The notes under the pieces: generated by a model
What the model was told of the DNA's origin: nothing
Database searches by the model: none
What the model saw: the letters and a program-made list of their open reading frames with translations, nothing else
Shown: positions 15,268 to 24,613 of the stretch, piece after piece
Numbering within the stretch: the stretch's first letter is position 1
How the letters are laid out: every line of letters starts with the position of its first letter
Assembly (NCBI RefSeq): GCF_036346855.1
Contig: NZ_CP107841.1
Span: forward strand, 6,018,001-6,082,000
DNA length: 64,000 nt
From: Streptomyces europaeiscabiei
Lineage (GTDB): Bacteria; Actinomycetota; Actinomycetes; Streptomycetales; Streptomycetaceae
Reading direction: 5' to 3'
Position numbers and translations under genes: made by a program

Positions 15268-17384
15268 GAGGCGTGCCCGGGGGGTGGGTTGCCGGTGGCC
15301 GTGGCCGTGGGGTCGCTGGGCAGGTCCGCAGCGGGTGGAATTTCTGCGGCTTGGGCCCGGGCGACTGGGGGGCCGTCGGGTGGGGCGGCCACGGGTGGGC
15401 TGACTGCGGGCGGGCTCACTGCGCGTCGGTCGGGGGTGGGTGGGGGCTCGGCCGGTCGGTCTGCGGTGGGTGGGTCTGCGGTGGGTGGGGGCTCGGCCGG
15501 CCGGTCTGCGGTGGGTGGGTCTGCGGTGGGTGGGGGCCCGGCCGGTCGGTCTGCGGCAGGTGGGGGCCCGACCGGTCGGTCCACGGCGGGTGGGTTCGTG
15601 GTTGATGAGTCTTCGACGGGTGGGTCCTCAAGGGACGGGTTCCTGTCGGTTGGGTCTGTGTCCGTTGGGCCTACGGCTGCAAGGTCTACGGCCGTTGTGC
15701 TTACGGCCGTTGTGCCTACAGCCATTGTGTCTACAGCCGTTGTGCCTACGGCCGTTGGGTACGCGGCGGTTGGGTCCACTGGGCGCGGGCCCGCTGCCGG
15801 TGAGGCCCCGGCGGGCCGGTTCTCGGTGGGGGCGTCGTCGAGCGGTATGACCGCCTGTACGCGGTAGCCGCCGGTCGGGCGGGGGCCCGTGCGGAGGGTG
15901 CCGCCGTGGACGGCGAGACGCTCGCGCAGGCCGAGCAGGCCCCGGCCAGTGCCGGACGCGGCGGCGGAGGTGCGGGTGCCGCCGGTGTCCGTGACCTCCA
16001 GGCGGACCTCGGTGGGCGTGTGGTCGACAGTGACCCGTACCCGGGCGCCCGCGGCGTGCTTGACGGTGTTCGTCAGGGCCTCCTGGACGACGCGGTACGC
16101 GGCCAGACCGGCGCCCGGGGACAGCGGGGACGGTGTGCCGGTGACGGTCAGCTCGACCGGGACGCCGGAGGCGCGGACACGGGAGGTGAGGGCCGGGAGC
16201 TGGTCCAGGCCCGGCTGCGGGGCCAACTCCGTGTCGACGGCCGGCCCCGCCCAGGAACCAGCCGCCCCGGGCCCACTCCAGGAACCTGCCGGCCTCGCCC
16301 GACCTGCCGGCCTCGCCCGACCTGTCGGCCCGGCCCCGAAACCGGTAGGCCCCGCCTCATGACCGCTCGGCCCCGCCCCACCACCCGCGCCCACCCCGGC
16401 GGTCGCGGTCTGATCGTCTTCGGTCATGGTCAACAGGCCCATCACATGGCGCAGTTCGGTCATCGCCGTACGACCGCCCGCCTCTACGGCCAGAAGGGCC
16501 TCGCGGGCCCGGTCGGGGGCGACGTCCATCACCTTGCGTGCCGCGCCCGCCTGGATCACCATCACGCTCACATTGTGGGTGACCACATCGTGCAACTCGC
16601 GGGCGATACGCGAGCGTTCGTGCTCGACCGCGAGACGCGTCGCCGCTTCCTGCTGCTCCTGGAGGGCGTGCACGCGCTGCTTCCAGGTGTGGATCGCGTT
16701 GGCGCCGAGTCCCACGCCGAGCAGCACGAGGAACGGGATCACGGCCGGGGTGACGTACGGGAAGTTCTCCTCGACGAAGGCCGCGATCAGGGCGGCACCC
16801 GCCACCAGGCTGGTGAGCGCGCGCAGCCGGTACGGGCTGTGGACGGCGGCGCTGTACGCGGCGACCAGGCACGTCAGGAACGTGTACACGGTCGTGTCGC
16901 CCGCGCCCAGGCGCTGGTTGAGCACCATCGTCGTGACGATCACCGCCCAGAACGCGGTCAGCGGGTAGCGGCGGCGTACGAGGAGCGGCAGCGCGGTCAG
17001 GGCGGCCAGGAGCAGCTGCCAGGTGTCGACCCCGCCGAGGTCCTGCCCCGGGTACGCGGGGCTCGGCAGGGGTGGGGGCGGCGGCACCGGCACCACCGGT
17101 CCGCCTCCCGGACCCGGCGTCACCACCGCGCTCGGCAGCTGCAGGACCGCGCTCACGTCCTGCGCCAGCGCGGCCCCCACCGTGCAGGCGGCCAGGAGAA
17201 GGGCGAGGGACGCGTCGGCCGTCCACGCCCAGCGGGAGGGGCGGGGCAGCGGGACCGTGGTGTGCAGGAGGAACGACAGGCCGCTCCGCCAGAGCCGTGC
17301 GAACGCCGCCCACGACCCCACCCGAACCCCGCTCGACGGCGACCCGCCCGCCCGCGCCCCCGCCTGCGCCTCCCCGCCGTCCAT
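15264..17384 (-). CDS. NarL-type sensor histidine kinase with long low-complexity tail
   Basis: Several membrane helices lie between residues 55 and 225, broken by a Pro/Gly-rich external loop. A coiled coil leads to the HisKA_3 dimerisation box ARELHDVVTHN (His265). A Gly/Pro linker follows, then the HATPase domain with QEALTNTVKHA and GRGLLGLRERLAVHGG. The domain ends at about residue 510, near the usual family end. Unusually, about 195 further residues follow, made of Thr/Ala/Val repeats (TTAVDT, TAVGTT) and then Pro/Ala/Asp repeats (ADRPAEPPPTADPP). The start at 17384 gives a basic cytosolic N-terminus; the frame is open further upstream without coding character. Confidence 0.88.
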   Translation of the reverse strand: MDGGEAQAGARAGGSPSSGVRVGSWAAFARLWRSGLSFLLHTTVPLPRPSRWAWTADASLALLLAACTVGAALAQDVSAVLQLPSAVVTPGPGGGPVVPVPPPPPLPSPAYPGQDLGGVDTWQLLLAALTALPLLVRRRYPLTAFWAVIVTTMVLNQRLGAGDTTVYTFLTCLVAAYSAAVHSPYRLRALTSLVAGAALIAAFVEENFPYVTPAVIPFLVLLGVGLGANAIHTWKQRVHALQEQQEAATRLAVEHERSRIARELHDVVTHNVSVMVIQAGAARKVMDVAPDRAREALLAVEAGGRTAMTELRHVMGLLTMTEDDQTATAGVGAGGGAGPSGHEAGPTGFGAGPTGRARPAGRARPAGSWSGPGAAGSWAGPAVDTELAPQPGLDQLPALTSRVRASGVPVELTVTGTPSPLSPGAGLAAYRVVQEALTNTVKHAAGARVRVTVDHTPTEVRLEVTDTGGTRTSAAASGTGRGLLGLRERLAVHGGTLRTGPRPTGGYRVQAVIPLDDAPTENRPAGASPAAGPRPVDPTAAYPTAVGTTAVDTMAVGTTAVSTTAVDLAAVGPTDTDPTDRNPSLEDPPVEDSSTTNPPAVDRPVGPPPAADRPAGPPPTADPPTADRPAEPPPTADPPTADRPAEPPPTPDRRAVSPPAVSPPVAAPPDGPPVARAQAAEIPPAADLPSDPTATATGNPPPGHAS
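15420..15600 (+). repeat. Short tandem repeats within the kinase tail
   Basis: Units around GGTCTGCGGTGGGTGGG and GGGGGCTCGGCCGGTCGG recur in series; a related TTGTGCCTACGGCCGTTG series lies at about 15690-15775. All are multiples of three in effect, keeping the histidine-kinase frame open and producing Pro/Ala/Asp and Thr/Ala/Val peptide repeats. Replication slippage could change the tail length. Confidence 0.7.
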
Positions 17385-17588
17385 GGGACCAGTGTGGCAA
17401 GCGGCGACGGCCGTCACATCCCTCGCGGTGGGGACGGGCCGTACATCATCCGCGTACATCTCGGGGATGACGAGGGCGCGGGGTCCCTCCGGTACGGCAG
17501 AGGGGTTCGCCGTCGTGGGTGACGACCGGGCGCGGGGCCCCTCCCTAGCGTCGGGGCCACATGTCAACCACTCTCCTGGGGAGGCTCC

Positions 17589-18392
17589 GTGGCCACGACC
17601 ACGACCCCGTCCAACGCCGCGCCCGGCACCTCCGCCGCGCCCGTCATCGACATCCGTGAGGTGAGCAGGGCGTACGGCGGTGAAGGGCCGCCGGCGCTCG
17701 ACGGGGTCTCGCTGTGCGTGCGGGCCGGGGAGGCGGTGAGCGTCATCGGGCCGTCGGGGAGCGGCAAGTCGACGTTGCTCAATCTGATCGCCGGGCTGGA
17801 CCGGCCGAGTTCGGGGAGCGTCACCGTCGACGGGGTACGGGTGGACCGGCTGGGCGAGGCCGGGTCGGCGCGGTACCGGCGGGCCAAGGTCGGCATGGTC
17901 TTCCAGTTCTTCAATCTGCTGGACGACCTGACCGTCGCCGACAACGTGCTGCTCCCCGCCCAGCTGGCCGGCATGGCCAGGGCCGAGGCGCGTCGGCGTG
18001 CCGCGGGCCTGCTGGAGTACCTCCGCATCGACCGGCACGCCGACGCGTATCCCGGCCGGCTGTCCGGCGGTGAACGGCAACGGGTCGCCGTGGCCCGCGC
18101 GTTGATGAACCGCCCGGCCCTCCTGCTGGCCGACGAGCCCACGGGCGCGCTCGACACCGCGTCCGGCAACGACGTCCGGGCCCTCCTCACCGAACTCAAC
18201 GCGGACGGCCAGACGATCGTCCTCGTCACCCACGACCTGCGCCTCGCCGAGTCCTGCGCCCGCCGGACGGTGGAGCTGGTCGACGGGCGGGTCGTGCGCG
18301 ATGTGGTCCGGGACGGCGAGCGGGGCGGCATCACAGACGGCCTGGAGGGCATCGTGGAGGGCGGCTCCGGCACGGCGGCGGTGCGGCGGTGA
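17589..18392 (+). CDS. ABC transporter ATP-binding protein (MacB/LolD type)
   Basis: This 267-residue cytosolic ATPase contains Walker A GPSGSGKST, Q-loop FQFFNLL, signature LSGGERQRVAVARALM, Walker B LLLADEPTGALD and the H-loop VTHD. Sequence style is that of the MacB/LolD group, which power export or lipoprotein or peptide release rather than import. GTG 17589 has GGGGAGG seven bases before. The last bases overlap the permease start (GTGA). It is divergent from the two-component system, which likely regulates it. Confidence 0.92.
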   Translation: MATTTTPSNAAPGTSAAPVIDIREVSRAYGGEGPPALDGVSLCVRAGEAVSVIGPSGSGKSTLLNLIAGLDRPSSGSVTVDGVRVDRLGEAGSARYRRAKVGMVFQFFNLLDDLTVADNVLLPAQLAGMARAEARRRAAGLLEYLRIDRHADAYPGRLSGGERQRVAVARALMNRPALLLADEPTGALDTASGNDVRALLTELNADGQTIVLVTHDLRLAESCARRTVELVDGRVVRDVVRDGERGGITDGLEGIVEGGSGTAAVRR

Positions 18393-20902
18393 GCGCGCTC
18401 GGGCGGGTGGTGCGGGCCGGGGTGGGGCGGCGGCGGGTGCAGACCGTGGTGATGGTGCTGACCACGCTGATGGCCGTCACCGCGTCGGTACTCGCGGTCG
18501 GGCTGCTCGTCGCCGCGCGGGCACCCTTCGAGCGGGCCTTCGCGGAGCAGCGCGGCGCGCATCTGACCGGACAGTTCGACGGCGCGAAGGTGACGGCCGC
18601 GCGGCTCGCGGAGACCGCCGACGCACCCGGTGTGACCGCCACGGCCGGGCCCTTCCTGGCCCTCTCGGTACGGCCCCGCACCGTCACGGGGTCCGACTTC
18701 ATGCCGGCCGGGGTGGATCTGCCGCCGTTGACCGTCGTCGGCCGGGAGGACCCGGGCGGACCCGTCGACGAGATCGACCTGATCGCGGGCTCCTGGGCCA
18801 CCAGGCCGGGCCAGATCGTGCTGGCCGCCGACGGCACCCCGCTACGGCCGGGCGCCCGCCTGACCGTCCCCGACGCCCCGGGCGCCCCGACCCTGACCGT
18901 CGTCGGGCTCGCCCGCTCGGTGACCGGCACGGGCGACGCCTGGGTGACACCGGCACAGGCGGAGGCGCTGGCGGAGACATCGGCAGGGAAGAACGCGAAG
19001 AACGCGAAGAACACAAAGAACGCGGAGAGTGGCAACGGCGGTGGCGGTGGCGGTGGCGTTGGCGGTGAGGGCGGTTCGGCGTCGTACGAAATGCTCTACC
19101 GCTTCCGTCACGCCGCCACCGACTCCGAAGTGGCCGTCGGCCGTGCCGCGATCGTGGCGGCCGTGCCGGACGGGGCGATGAGCGGTGCGCGGTCCTACCT
19201 GACGGTGAAGCAGGAGGAGACGGCGAACGCGATGGCGTTCGTGCCGTTCCTGGCGGCCTTCGGGGTGCTCGGGCTGTGTCTGTCGGTGCTGGTGATCGGG
19301 ATCGTGGTCGGCGGCGCCGTCGGGGCGGCCACCCGGCGGATCGGTGTGCTCAAGGCGCTCGGGTTCACACCCGCGCAGGTCGTACGGGCTTACGTGGTGC
19401 AGGCGTTGGTGCCTTCGGCGATCGGCTGCGTCCTCGGGGTGGCGCTCGGCAACGCGCTGGCCGTTCCGGTGCTGGCCGAGGTCGGGGAGGCGTTCGGCGC
19501 GCCGGCCGGGGGGATCCCGGTGTGGGTGGACGTGGCGGTGCCCGGCGCCGCGCTCGTGCTGGTCGCCGGTGCGGCCGTGGTGCCCGCGCTGCGTGCCGGG
19601 CGGCTGCGGACGGTGGAGGCGATCGCGGTCGGGGGCGGGCGCGGGGTCGCCGGGCGCGGTGGGCCCGGACGTGGGCGGGTGGCCCGCCGGTTGCGGCGGT
19701 TCGCGGCCCGACTGCCGTTGCCGAGGGCGGTCGGGCTCGGGCTGGCGCATCCCTTCGCGCGGCCGGCGCGGTCGGCGACGGTGGCCGCGGCGGTCGCCTT
19801 CGGCGCCGTGTCCGTCACCTTCGCCGTCGGGCTGGCCCTGACACTGGGCGCGGTGCAGGAGGGCCGCAGGCTCGACTCGGCCGGAGCGGTCGTGGTGGAG
19901 GCGGGTGGCGGGCAGGGGCCGCCCGGCGCCGAGGTGGTGCGTGCGGACGGGGGCGGTGTGGCGGAGAAGGCCGATCCGGAGGCCGTGACCGCCGTGCTGC
20001 GGGCGCAGAAGGGCACCGGACGGTTCTACGGCACCGCCCAGGCCCAGGTCGGCGCCTCCGGGATCACCGGTGCGACGACCGTCGTGGCGTACGAGGGAGA
20101 CTCGGCGTGGGGCGCTCCCGAGCTCGTCTCGGGGCACTGGCTCGACGGGCCCGGCCAGGCGGTGGTCACCTCGCGCTTCCTGACGGCCGCCGGGATCGGC
20201 GTCGGCGACACGGTGACCCTCACCGAGAACGGCCGACGGGCCACCGTACGGATCGTCGGCGAGGCCTTCTTCACCCAGGGCCAGGGCATGGTCCTGCTCA
20301 CCTCGACCGCCACCCTCACCGAACTCGGGCTCGGCGCACAGGCGTTGCCGGGCCGGTACCACGTACAGACCGAGCCGGGCACCGATCCGGCGGCGTACCC
20401 GGACTCGCTGAACCGGGCGTTCGACGAGGCCGGCATCGGTGCCTTCGCCCTCGCCGCCACGGCCGACTCCTCCAGCGTGATCGTGGCCATGGACGCACTG
20501 ATCGGGATGCTCACGCTGATGCTCGTCGTGGTCGCCGGGCTCGGCGTCCTCAACACGGTCGTCCTCGACACCCGCGACCGCGTCCACGACCTCGGCGTCT
20601 TCAAGGCCCTCGGCATGACACCCCGCCAGACCGTCGCCATGGTCGTCACCTCCGTCGCCGGGGTGGGGCTGCTCGCGGGGCTGGTCGCGGTGCCGGCCGG
20701 GATCGCGCTGCACCGGGCCGTCATCCCGCTCATGGGCGACGCCATCGGTATGACCCTGCCGGCCACGGACATCGCCGTGTACGACGCTCCCGTGCTCGCG
20801 TCCCTCGCGCTGGGCGGGCTGGTCATCGCGGTGGCGGGGGCGCTGCTGCCGGCGGGCTGGGCGGCGAGGGCGGGTACGGCCGCGGCGCTGCGGACGGAGT
20901 GA
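18389..20902 (+). CDS. FtsX-like ABC transporter permease
   Basis: The 837-residue permease has the duplicated FtsX/MacB layout: one N-terminal membrane helix (about 25-45), a large external domain, three helices with a GVLKALGFTPAQVVRAYVVQ coupling segment, then a second half with the same order ending in three helices and the GVFKALGMTPRQTVAMVV motif. The two motifs are clear internal repeats. In the first external domain a run of KNAKNAKNTKNAES followed by Gly-rich residues (about 198-225) is low complexity, presumably a flexible loop. With the ATPase it forms an exporter or mechanotransmission complex, probably for peptides or antibiotics (inference from the TCS neighbour). Confidence 0.9.
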   Translation: MSALGRVVRAGVGRRRVQTVVMVLTTLMAVTASVLAVGLLVAARAPFERAFAEQRGAHLTGQFDGAKVTAARLAETADAPGVTATAGPFLALSVRPRTVTGSDFMPAGVDLPPLTVVGREDPGGPVDEIDLIAGSWATRPGQIVLAADGTPLRPGARLTVPDAPGAPTLTVVGLARSVTGTGDAWVTPAQAEALAETSAGKNAKNAKNTKNAESGNGGGGGGGVGGEGGSASYEMLYRFRHAATDSEVAVGRAAIVAAVPDGAMSGARSYLTVKQEETANAMAFVPFLAAFGVLGLCLSVLVIGIVVGGAVGAATRRIGVLKALGFTPAQVVRAYVVQALVPSAIGCVLGVALGNALAVPVLAEVGEAFGAPAGGIPVWVDVAVPGAALVLVAGAAVVPALRAGRLRTVEAIAVGGGRGVAGRGGPGRGRVARRLRRFAARLPLPRAVGLGLAHPFARPARSATVAAAVAFGAVSVTFAVGLALTLGAVQEGRRLDSAGAVVVEAGGGQGPPGAEVVRADGGGVAEKADPEAVTAVLRAQKGTGRFYGTAQAQVGASGITGATTVVAYEGDSAWGAPELVSGHWLDGPGQAVVTSRFLTAAGIGVGDTVTLTENGRRATVRIVGEAFFTQGQGMVLLTSTATLTELGLGAQALPGRYHVQTEPGTDPAAYPDSLNRAFDEAGIGAFALAATADSSSVIVAMDALIGMLTLMLVVVAGLGVLNTVVLDTRDRVHDLGVFKALGMTPRQTVAMVVTSVAGVGLLAGLVAVPAGIALHRAVIPLMGDAIGMTLPATDIAVYDAPVLASLALGGLVIAVAGALLPAGWAARAGTAAALRTE

Positions 20903-21207
20903 GTGGGCCCTTCACACGTCACTGTCGTGGAGGAGCGGCCACGCGGTTCCGGGATCCGGGGGCCGGGGTCCGCGTCGCTGGGTGCGCGTGCCGGGGTCCC
21001 CGGTTCCCGGAAGGCGTCCCGCGCACCCATGGGGTGCGCGGGACGCCCGCGTTCCCCCGTGCCCCCTGTCCAGCCCCTTCCCTTCCCCCTCCCCTCCGCC
21101 CTCCCCTTCCCCCGCCCTGCCCTTCCCCCTCCTCCTTTTCAATCGGCGTGTCCGGCAGGGGCGTTGACCGGTCCCGGGAGCACCAGCAGAATGAGCCCTC
21201 ACGCGCT
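20903..21207. other. Intergenic stretch with pyrimidine-rich run
   Basis: There is no gene. The region from about 21060 to 21140 is a strongly strand-biased C/T-rich tract (CCCTTCCCCCTCC-type runs). A GGGTGCGCG/CGCGCACCC palindrome at about 20980-21040 may terminate the ABC exporter transcript. Confidence 0.5.
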
Positions 21208-21221
21208 TGAGAGCGCTCTCA
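21208..21221. promoter_or_regulatory. LacI-family (CebR-like) operator
   Basis: TGAGAGCGCTCTCA is a perfect 14-bp palindrome 48 bases before the glycosidase-like gene. It differs from the classical CebR box TGGGAGCGCTCCCA by one base per arm. Sugar-responsive LacI-type repressors use such sites in front of glycoside hydrolase and sugar transport genes. Confidence 0.7.
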
Positions 21222-21269
21222 GAACGTGACTGCGGGCGCGCCCTCAGGCCGCACTTCCAAGGGAGACCC

Positions 21270-22736
21270 ATGACCGGCAGCATCGACAGCACCGGCATGA
21301 CCGGCGCGACCGGCAGACAAGGCCCGGCAGACAGACAAGGCCCGGCAGCCCCGGCTTCACCGGCGTTCAGCCGCCGGGCACTCCTCGGCACCGGCCTCGG
21401 GACCGCGGCGGCGCTCACCGTCGTCGGCTCCGGCCCGGCCCACGCGGCGCCCCGGACGGCCGGGGCCTCGGCCCGACGGCGCGGACAGGCCTTCCTCGCC
21501 GCCGCCATGGACGCCTACCCCGACCACGGCGCCATCCGGCTGACCCAGAGCTACACCGACCAGGCGGGCCTGTTCAGCACGGCGTTCACGTACGACAACG
21601 CGCTCGCGATCCTCGCCCACCTCGCCGTGGGCACCGAGGACGGCCGGGCCAGGGCGGTGATGCTCGGGGACGCGCTGATCCACGCCCAGGAGCACGACCC
21701 GGCGTACGACGACGGCCGGCTGCGCCAGGCGTACAACGTCGGGCCGTACGTCTACTACGACGGCGTACCGCAGCCGGACGGGTTCGTCCGGGCGGACGGG
21801 ACCGCCAACGTCGGCACCCAGTTCGGCTTCACGGGCACGGCCGTGGGGGACATGGCCTGGGCGGGGATCGCGCTGAGCGCGCTGGCCCGGCGGACCGGGA
21901 AGCGGCGCTTCCTCGCCGCCGCGGTGCGGATCGGGGAGTGGATCGAGCGGACCGGCCGTACCGACGAGCCCCTCGGCGGCTACAAGTTCGGTGTGAACGG
22001 GGCGAACGAGAAGCTGCCGTTCACCTCGACCGAGCACAACACGGACCTGGTCTGCCTGTTCGGACGGCTCGCCCGGCTCACCGGCGACCGGGTGTGGTGG
22101 ACGCGGCGCGCACGGGCCGAGGCCTTCGTGAAGCGGATGTGGGAGCCGGCCCAGGGCGCGTCGGGCGGCTTCTTCTACACCGGTACCAACGACGGCGTGA
22201 CCGTCAACAGATCGCCGATCCCCGAGGACACCCAGACCTGGACCCACCTCGCACTCGACTCCGGCCGGTACGCGCGCTCCCTCGACTGGGCGGCCCGGGA
22301 CCTGGCCGTTCTCGACCACGCCGAGCGCCGCAACAGCACGGTCCCCGCCGGGCAGTCGTACGAGGGCGTCACCTTCAGCTCCGTCAGCCTCCTCGCCAAC
22401 GAGGACGCGCCCATCGCCGAGTTCCAGCCCAAGCCCAACCGCAACGGCGTCTGGTTCGAGGGCACCGCCCACCTCGCGCTCGCCCTGCGCGACCGGGGCG
22501 CGCGTGGCGACGAGACCCGCGCCCGGCGCCTGCTCACCTCCCTCGAACGCGCCCAGGACCACCTGGGCACCGCCCAGACCGTCGGCGGCCGCCCCCTCCC
22601 CGCCCGCTCCGGCATCGTCTCCGCCAGCAGCCCCCTCGACACGGGGTTCGGCTTCGGTTACTACCCGTACCGGCACACGGGCGCCACGGCCTGGTACCTG
22701 ATGGCGGCGGTGCGGGCGAACCCGCTGCGGGCCTGA
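21270..22736 (+). CDS. Tat-exported putative glycoside hydrolase
   Basis: This 488-residue protein has a Tat-type leader: a Gly/Thr/Ala-rich start, twin-arginine SRRALLGTG (about 36-44), a hydrophobic run and an AHA-A cleavage site near residue 62. The mature part has repeated helical segments with conserved aromatic and acidic residues (TYDNALAILAHLA, NVGPYVYYDG, GVNGANEKLPFTSTEHNTD), which suggest an (alpha/alpha)6-barrel like several glycosidase and lyase families. I cannot assign a family number. ATG 21270 has GGGAGA upstream. A LacI-type operator upstream supports a role in saccharide use outside the cell. Confidence 0.7.
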   Translation: MTGSIDSTGMTGATGRQGPADRQGPAAPASPAFSRRALLGTGLGTAAALTVVGSGPAHAAPRTAGASARRRGQAFLAAAMDAYPDHGAIRLTQSYTDQAGLFSTAFTYDNALAILAHLAVGTEDGRARAVMLGDALIHAQEHDPAYDDGRLRQAYNVGPYVYYDGVPQPDGFVRADGTANVGTQFGFTGTAVGDMAWAGIALSALARRTGKRRFLAAAVRIGEWIERTGRTDEPLGGYKFGVNGANEKLPFTSTEHNTDLVCLFGRLARLTGDRVWWTRRARAEAFVKRMWEPAQGASGGFFYTGTNDGVTVNRSPIPEDTQTWTHLALDSGRYARSLDWAARDLAVLDHAERRNSTVPAGQSYEGVTFSSVSLLANEDAPIAEFQPKPNRNGVWFEGTAHLALALRDRGARGDETRARRLLTSLERAQDHLGTAQTVGGRPLPARSGIVSASSPLDTGFGFGYYPYRHTGATAWYLMAAVRANPLRA

Positions 22737-22761
22737 GCCCGACGCGGGAGGGACCCGAGCC

Positions 22762-23406
22762 TCAGCCCGGCGTGGACCAGCCACCGGCGAAGTCGCACAG
22801 CCGGGCCATGGCCGCCCGCTCCCGGTCGGGTGCGTACGCGGCACGGTCCGACTCGTGGATGACGGCGTCCACCCAGCGCTGATAAAGCCCGTCGGGTGCG
22901 GTGAAGGGCGCCGCGCGGGCCGTGCCGAGGCGGCTGTCGAGGTGCAGGAGGGTACCCAGGGCGACGGGCTGGTCGTAGCGGAGGTCGGTGCGGGGCAGGT
23001 AGCGGTTCAGGTAGGCGGTGAGGATCTCGGCGTCCTCGGGGGCGCCGAAACGGGCCAGGGCGAAGCAGTAGCCCGATCCCGCGAACATCACCTCGCTGTC
23101 CAGCAGCAGTTCACCGATGCGGGCCCGGTACGAGGTCCGCCGGGAGATGCCGATCAGCCAGGCCGCCGTGAGGCGGGGCCGCCAGCCGTGGGAGAGCAGG
23201 GAGTTCAGGTCGGCGTCCGTGATCGACGCGGCGTCGAGAAGCAGCGGGCGCAGGAACCGCCTGCGGGTGGCTCCCTCGAACCGCAGGAACCGGCCGCTCC
23301 CCAACTCGCCGTACCGGCCGATGCTCCGCCGGTCGGCGCGTGGACGGACGTACCGCCTGACGGCCTTCCAGTGGGCGACCTCCTCCGGCGTCATGCCCTT
23401 GCCCAC
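22762..23406 (-). CDS. DUF6000-family protein
   Basis: This 214-residue soluble protein has no signal peptide. The C-terminal part with AEILTAYLNRYLPRTDLRYD and LGTLLHLDSRLG resembles proteins annotated as DUF6000, whose function is unknown. Helical repeats suggest a HEAT-like fold. GTG 23406 is chosen because GGAGGA stands six bases upstream; ATG 23394 is four codons downstream but lacks a well-spaced site. It converges with the Tat glycosidase (26-base gap) and is divergent from the GT2 gene. Confidence 0.65.
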   Translation of the reverse strand: MGKGMTPEEVAHWKAVRRYVRPRADRRSIGRYGELGSGRFLRFEGATRRRFLRPLLLDAASITDADLNSLLSHGWRPRLTAAWLIGISRRTSYRARIGELLLDSEVMFAGSGYCFALARFGAPEDAEILTAYLNRYLPRTDLRYDQPVALGTLLHLDSRLGTARAAPFTAPDGLYQRWVDAVIHESDRAAYAPDRERAAMARLCDFAGGWSTPG

Positions 23407-23644
23407 CCGATTCCTCCGCTCCTGCGACCTGCGCTGTTCCCCGGACTCCGCCCTGCCGAGAGCGTAGATCCACACCACCCGCCCCACCCCTCGCAGAAGG
23501 GCCGGGAATGACCGGTGAGACCGGCTCCCGCGTCCGTACTCAAGTCTGTACGGAGGGCGGAGAGTCGGCGTATGCGCCGAGTCTGTGCGAAGCCTCCGAC
23601 GTGAACGGCTAGCATCCCGGCCGTAAACAGTCGATGGAAACGGG

Positions 23645-24613
23645 ATGTGGGCCGGCGGTCGTCGGCTCCGCCGCATGTCGTCGGCAGTCCGTGGACAGGA
23701 TGGGGTTGGTGTCGTGGTGGAGGCCGGGCCGCGGGTCGCTGTCGCCGTGGTGACGATGGGCAATCGGCCCGCCGAGGTGGACGCGCTGCTCGCCTCCGTG
23801 GCCAAGCAGGACGTCGCGCCCGAGCGGATCGTGGTCGTCGGGAACGGGTGCCCCCTCCCCGAGTTCGCCGAACGGCTCGGCCTGCCCGGTGAGGTCACCC
23901 TCATCGAGGTGGACGAGAACCTCGGCTGCCCCGGCGGCCGGAACGTGGCCCTCGAACGGCTGCGGGAGTTCGGGGACGTCGACATCGTCGTCGAACTGGA
24001 CGACGACGGGCTGCTCGTCGACGCCGATGTGCTGCGCCGCGTGCAGGACTTGTACGCCGCCGACCCCCGCCTCGGCATCGTCGGCTTCCGCATCGCCGAC
24101 GAGCACGGCGAGACCCAGCGGCGGCACGTGCCGAGGGTCGGCGCCAAGGACCCGATGCGCGGCGGCCCGGTCACCGGGTTCCTCGGCGGGGGACACGCCC
24201 TCTCCATGGCCATGCTCGGCGAAACGGGCGACTGGGCCGCCGAGTTCTTCTTCGCGCACGAGGAGACCGACCTGGCCTGGCGGGCGCTCGACGCCGGCTG
24301 GACCGTGCTCTACGCCCCCGAACTGCTCCTCCAGCACCCGAAGACCTCGCCCGCCCGGCACGCCATCTACTACCGCGTCAACGCCCGCAACCGCGTCTGG
24401 CTCGCCCGCCGCCGCCTCCCGTTCCCGCTCATCCCCGTCCACCTCGGGGTGTGGGTCCTCATCACCCTGCTGCGGATGCGCTCGGTGGGCGGACTGAAGG
24501 CGTGGTTCGGCGGCTTCGTGGAGGGCTGGCGCGAGTCGGGCGGCGAGCGCCGACCCATGAGCTGGCGGACGGTGTGGCGCCTGACGCGGCTGGGACGGCC
24601 ACCGATCCTCTAG
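23645..24613 (+). CDS. Family 2 glycosyltransferase
   Basis: The 322-residue GT-A enzyme has nucleotide-sugar fold start VAVAVVTMGNRP, DENLGCPGGRNVALERL, metal-binding DDD in VELDDDGLL, and acceptor-side EFFFAHEETDLAWRAL, the ED/HEE region typical of rhamnosyl- or galactofuranosyl-like GT2 enzymes. A hydrophobic stretch near residues 265-285 (PVHLGVWVLITLLRM) may bind the membrane. The start is uncertain: ATG 23645 opens the frame, ATG 23675 is possible, and homology begins near residue 30. The gene's last codons (PPIL-stop) are the first unit of the tandem repeat array that follows. Confidence 0.83.
   Translation: MWAGGRRLRRMSSAVRGQDGVGVVVEAGPRVAVAVVTMGNRPAEVDALLASVAKQDVAPERIVVVGNGCPLPEFAERLGLPGEVTLIEVDENLGCPGGRNVALERLREFGDVDIVVELDDDGLLVDADVLRRVQDLYAADPRLGIVGFRIADEHGETQRRHVPRVGAKDPMRGGPVTGFLGGGHALSMAMLGETGDWAAEFFFAHEETDLAWRALDAGWTVLYAPELLLQHPKTSPARHAIYYRVNARNRVWLARRRLPFPLIPVHLGVWVLITLLRMRSVGGLKAWFGGFVEGWRESGGERRPMSWRTVWRLTRLGRPPIL

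Noticed and set aside
15420..15800. CRISPR-like array
   Set aside because: The repeats are contiguous, without unique spacers, inside a kinase gene.
17385..18233. N-terminal extension of the histidine kinase
   Set aside because: It would cross the promoter region and the ATPase gene; MDGGEA at 17384 begins the sensible sequence.
20903..21229. Small Pro-rich ORF upstream of the Tat protein
   Set aside because: It translates the C/T-rich tract and the operator; composition is not that of a protein.
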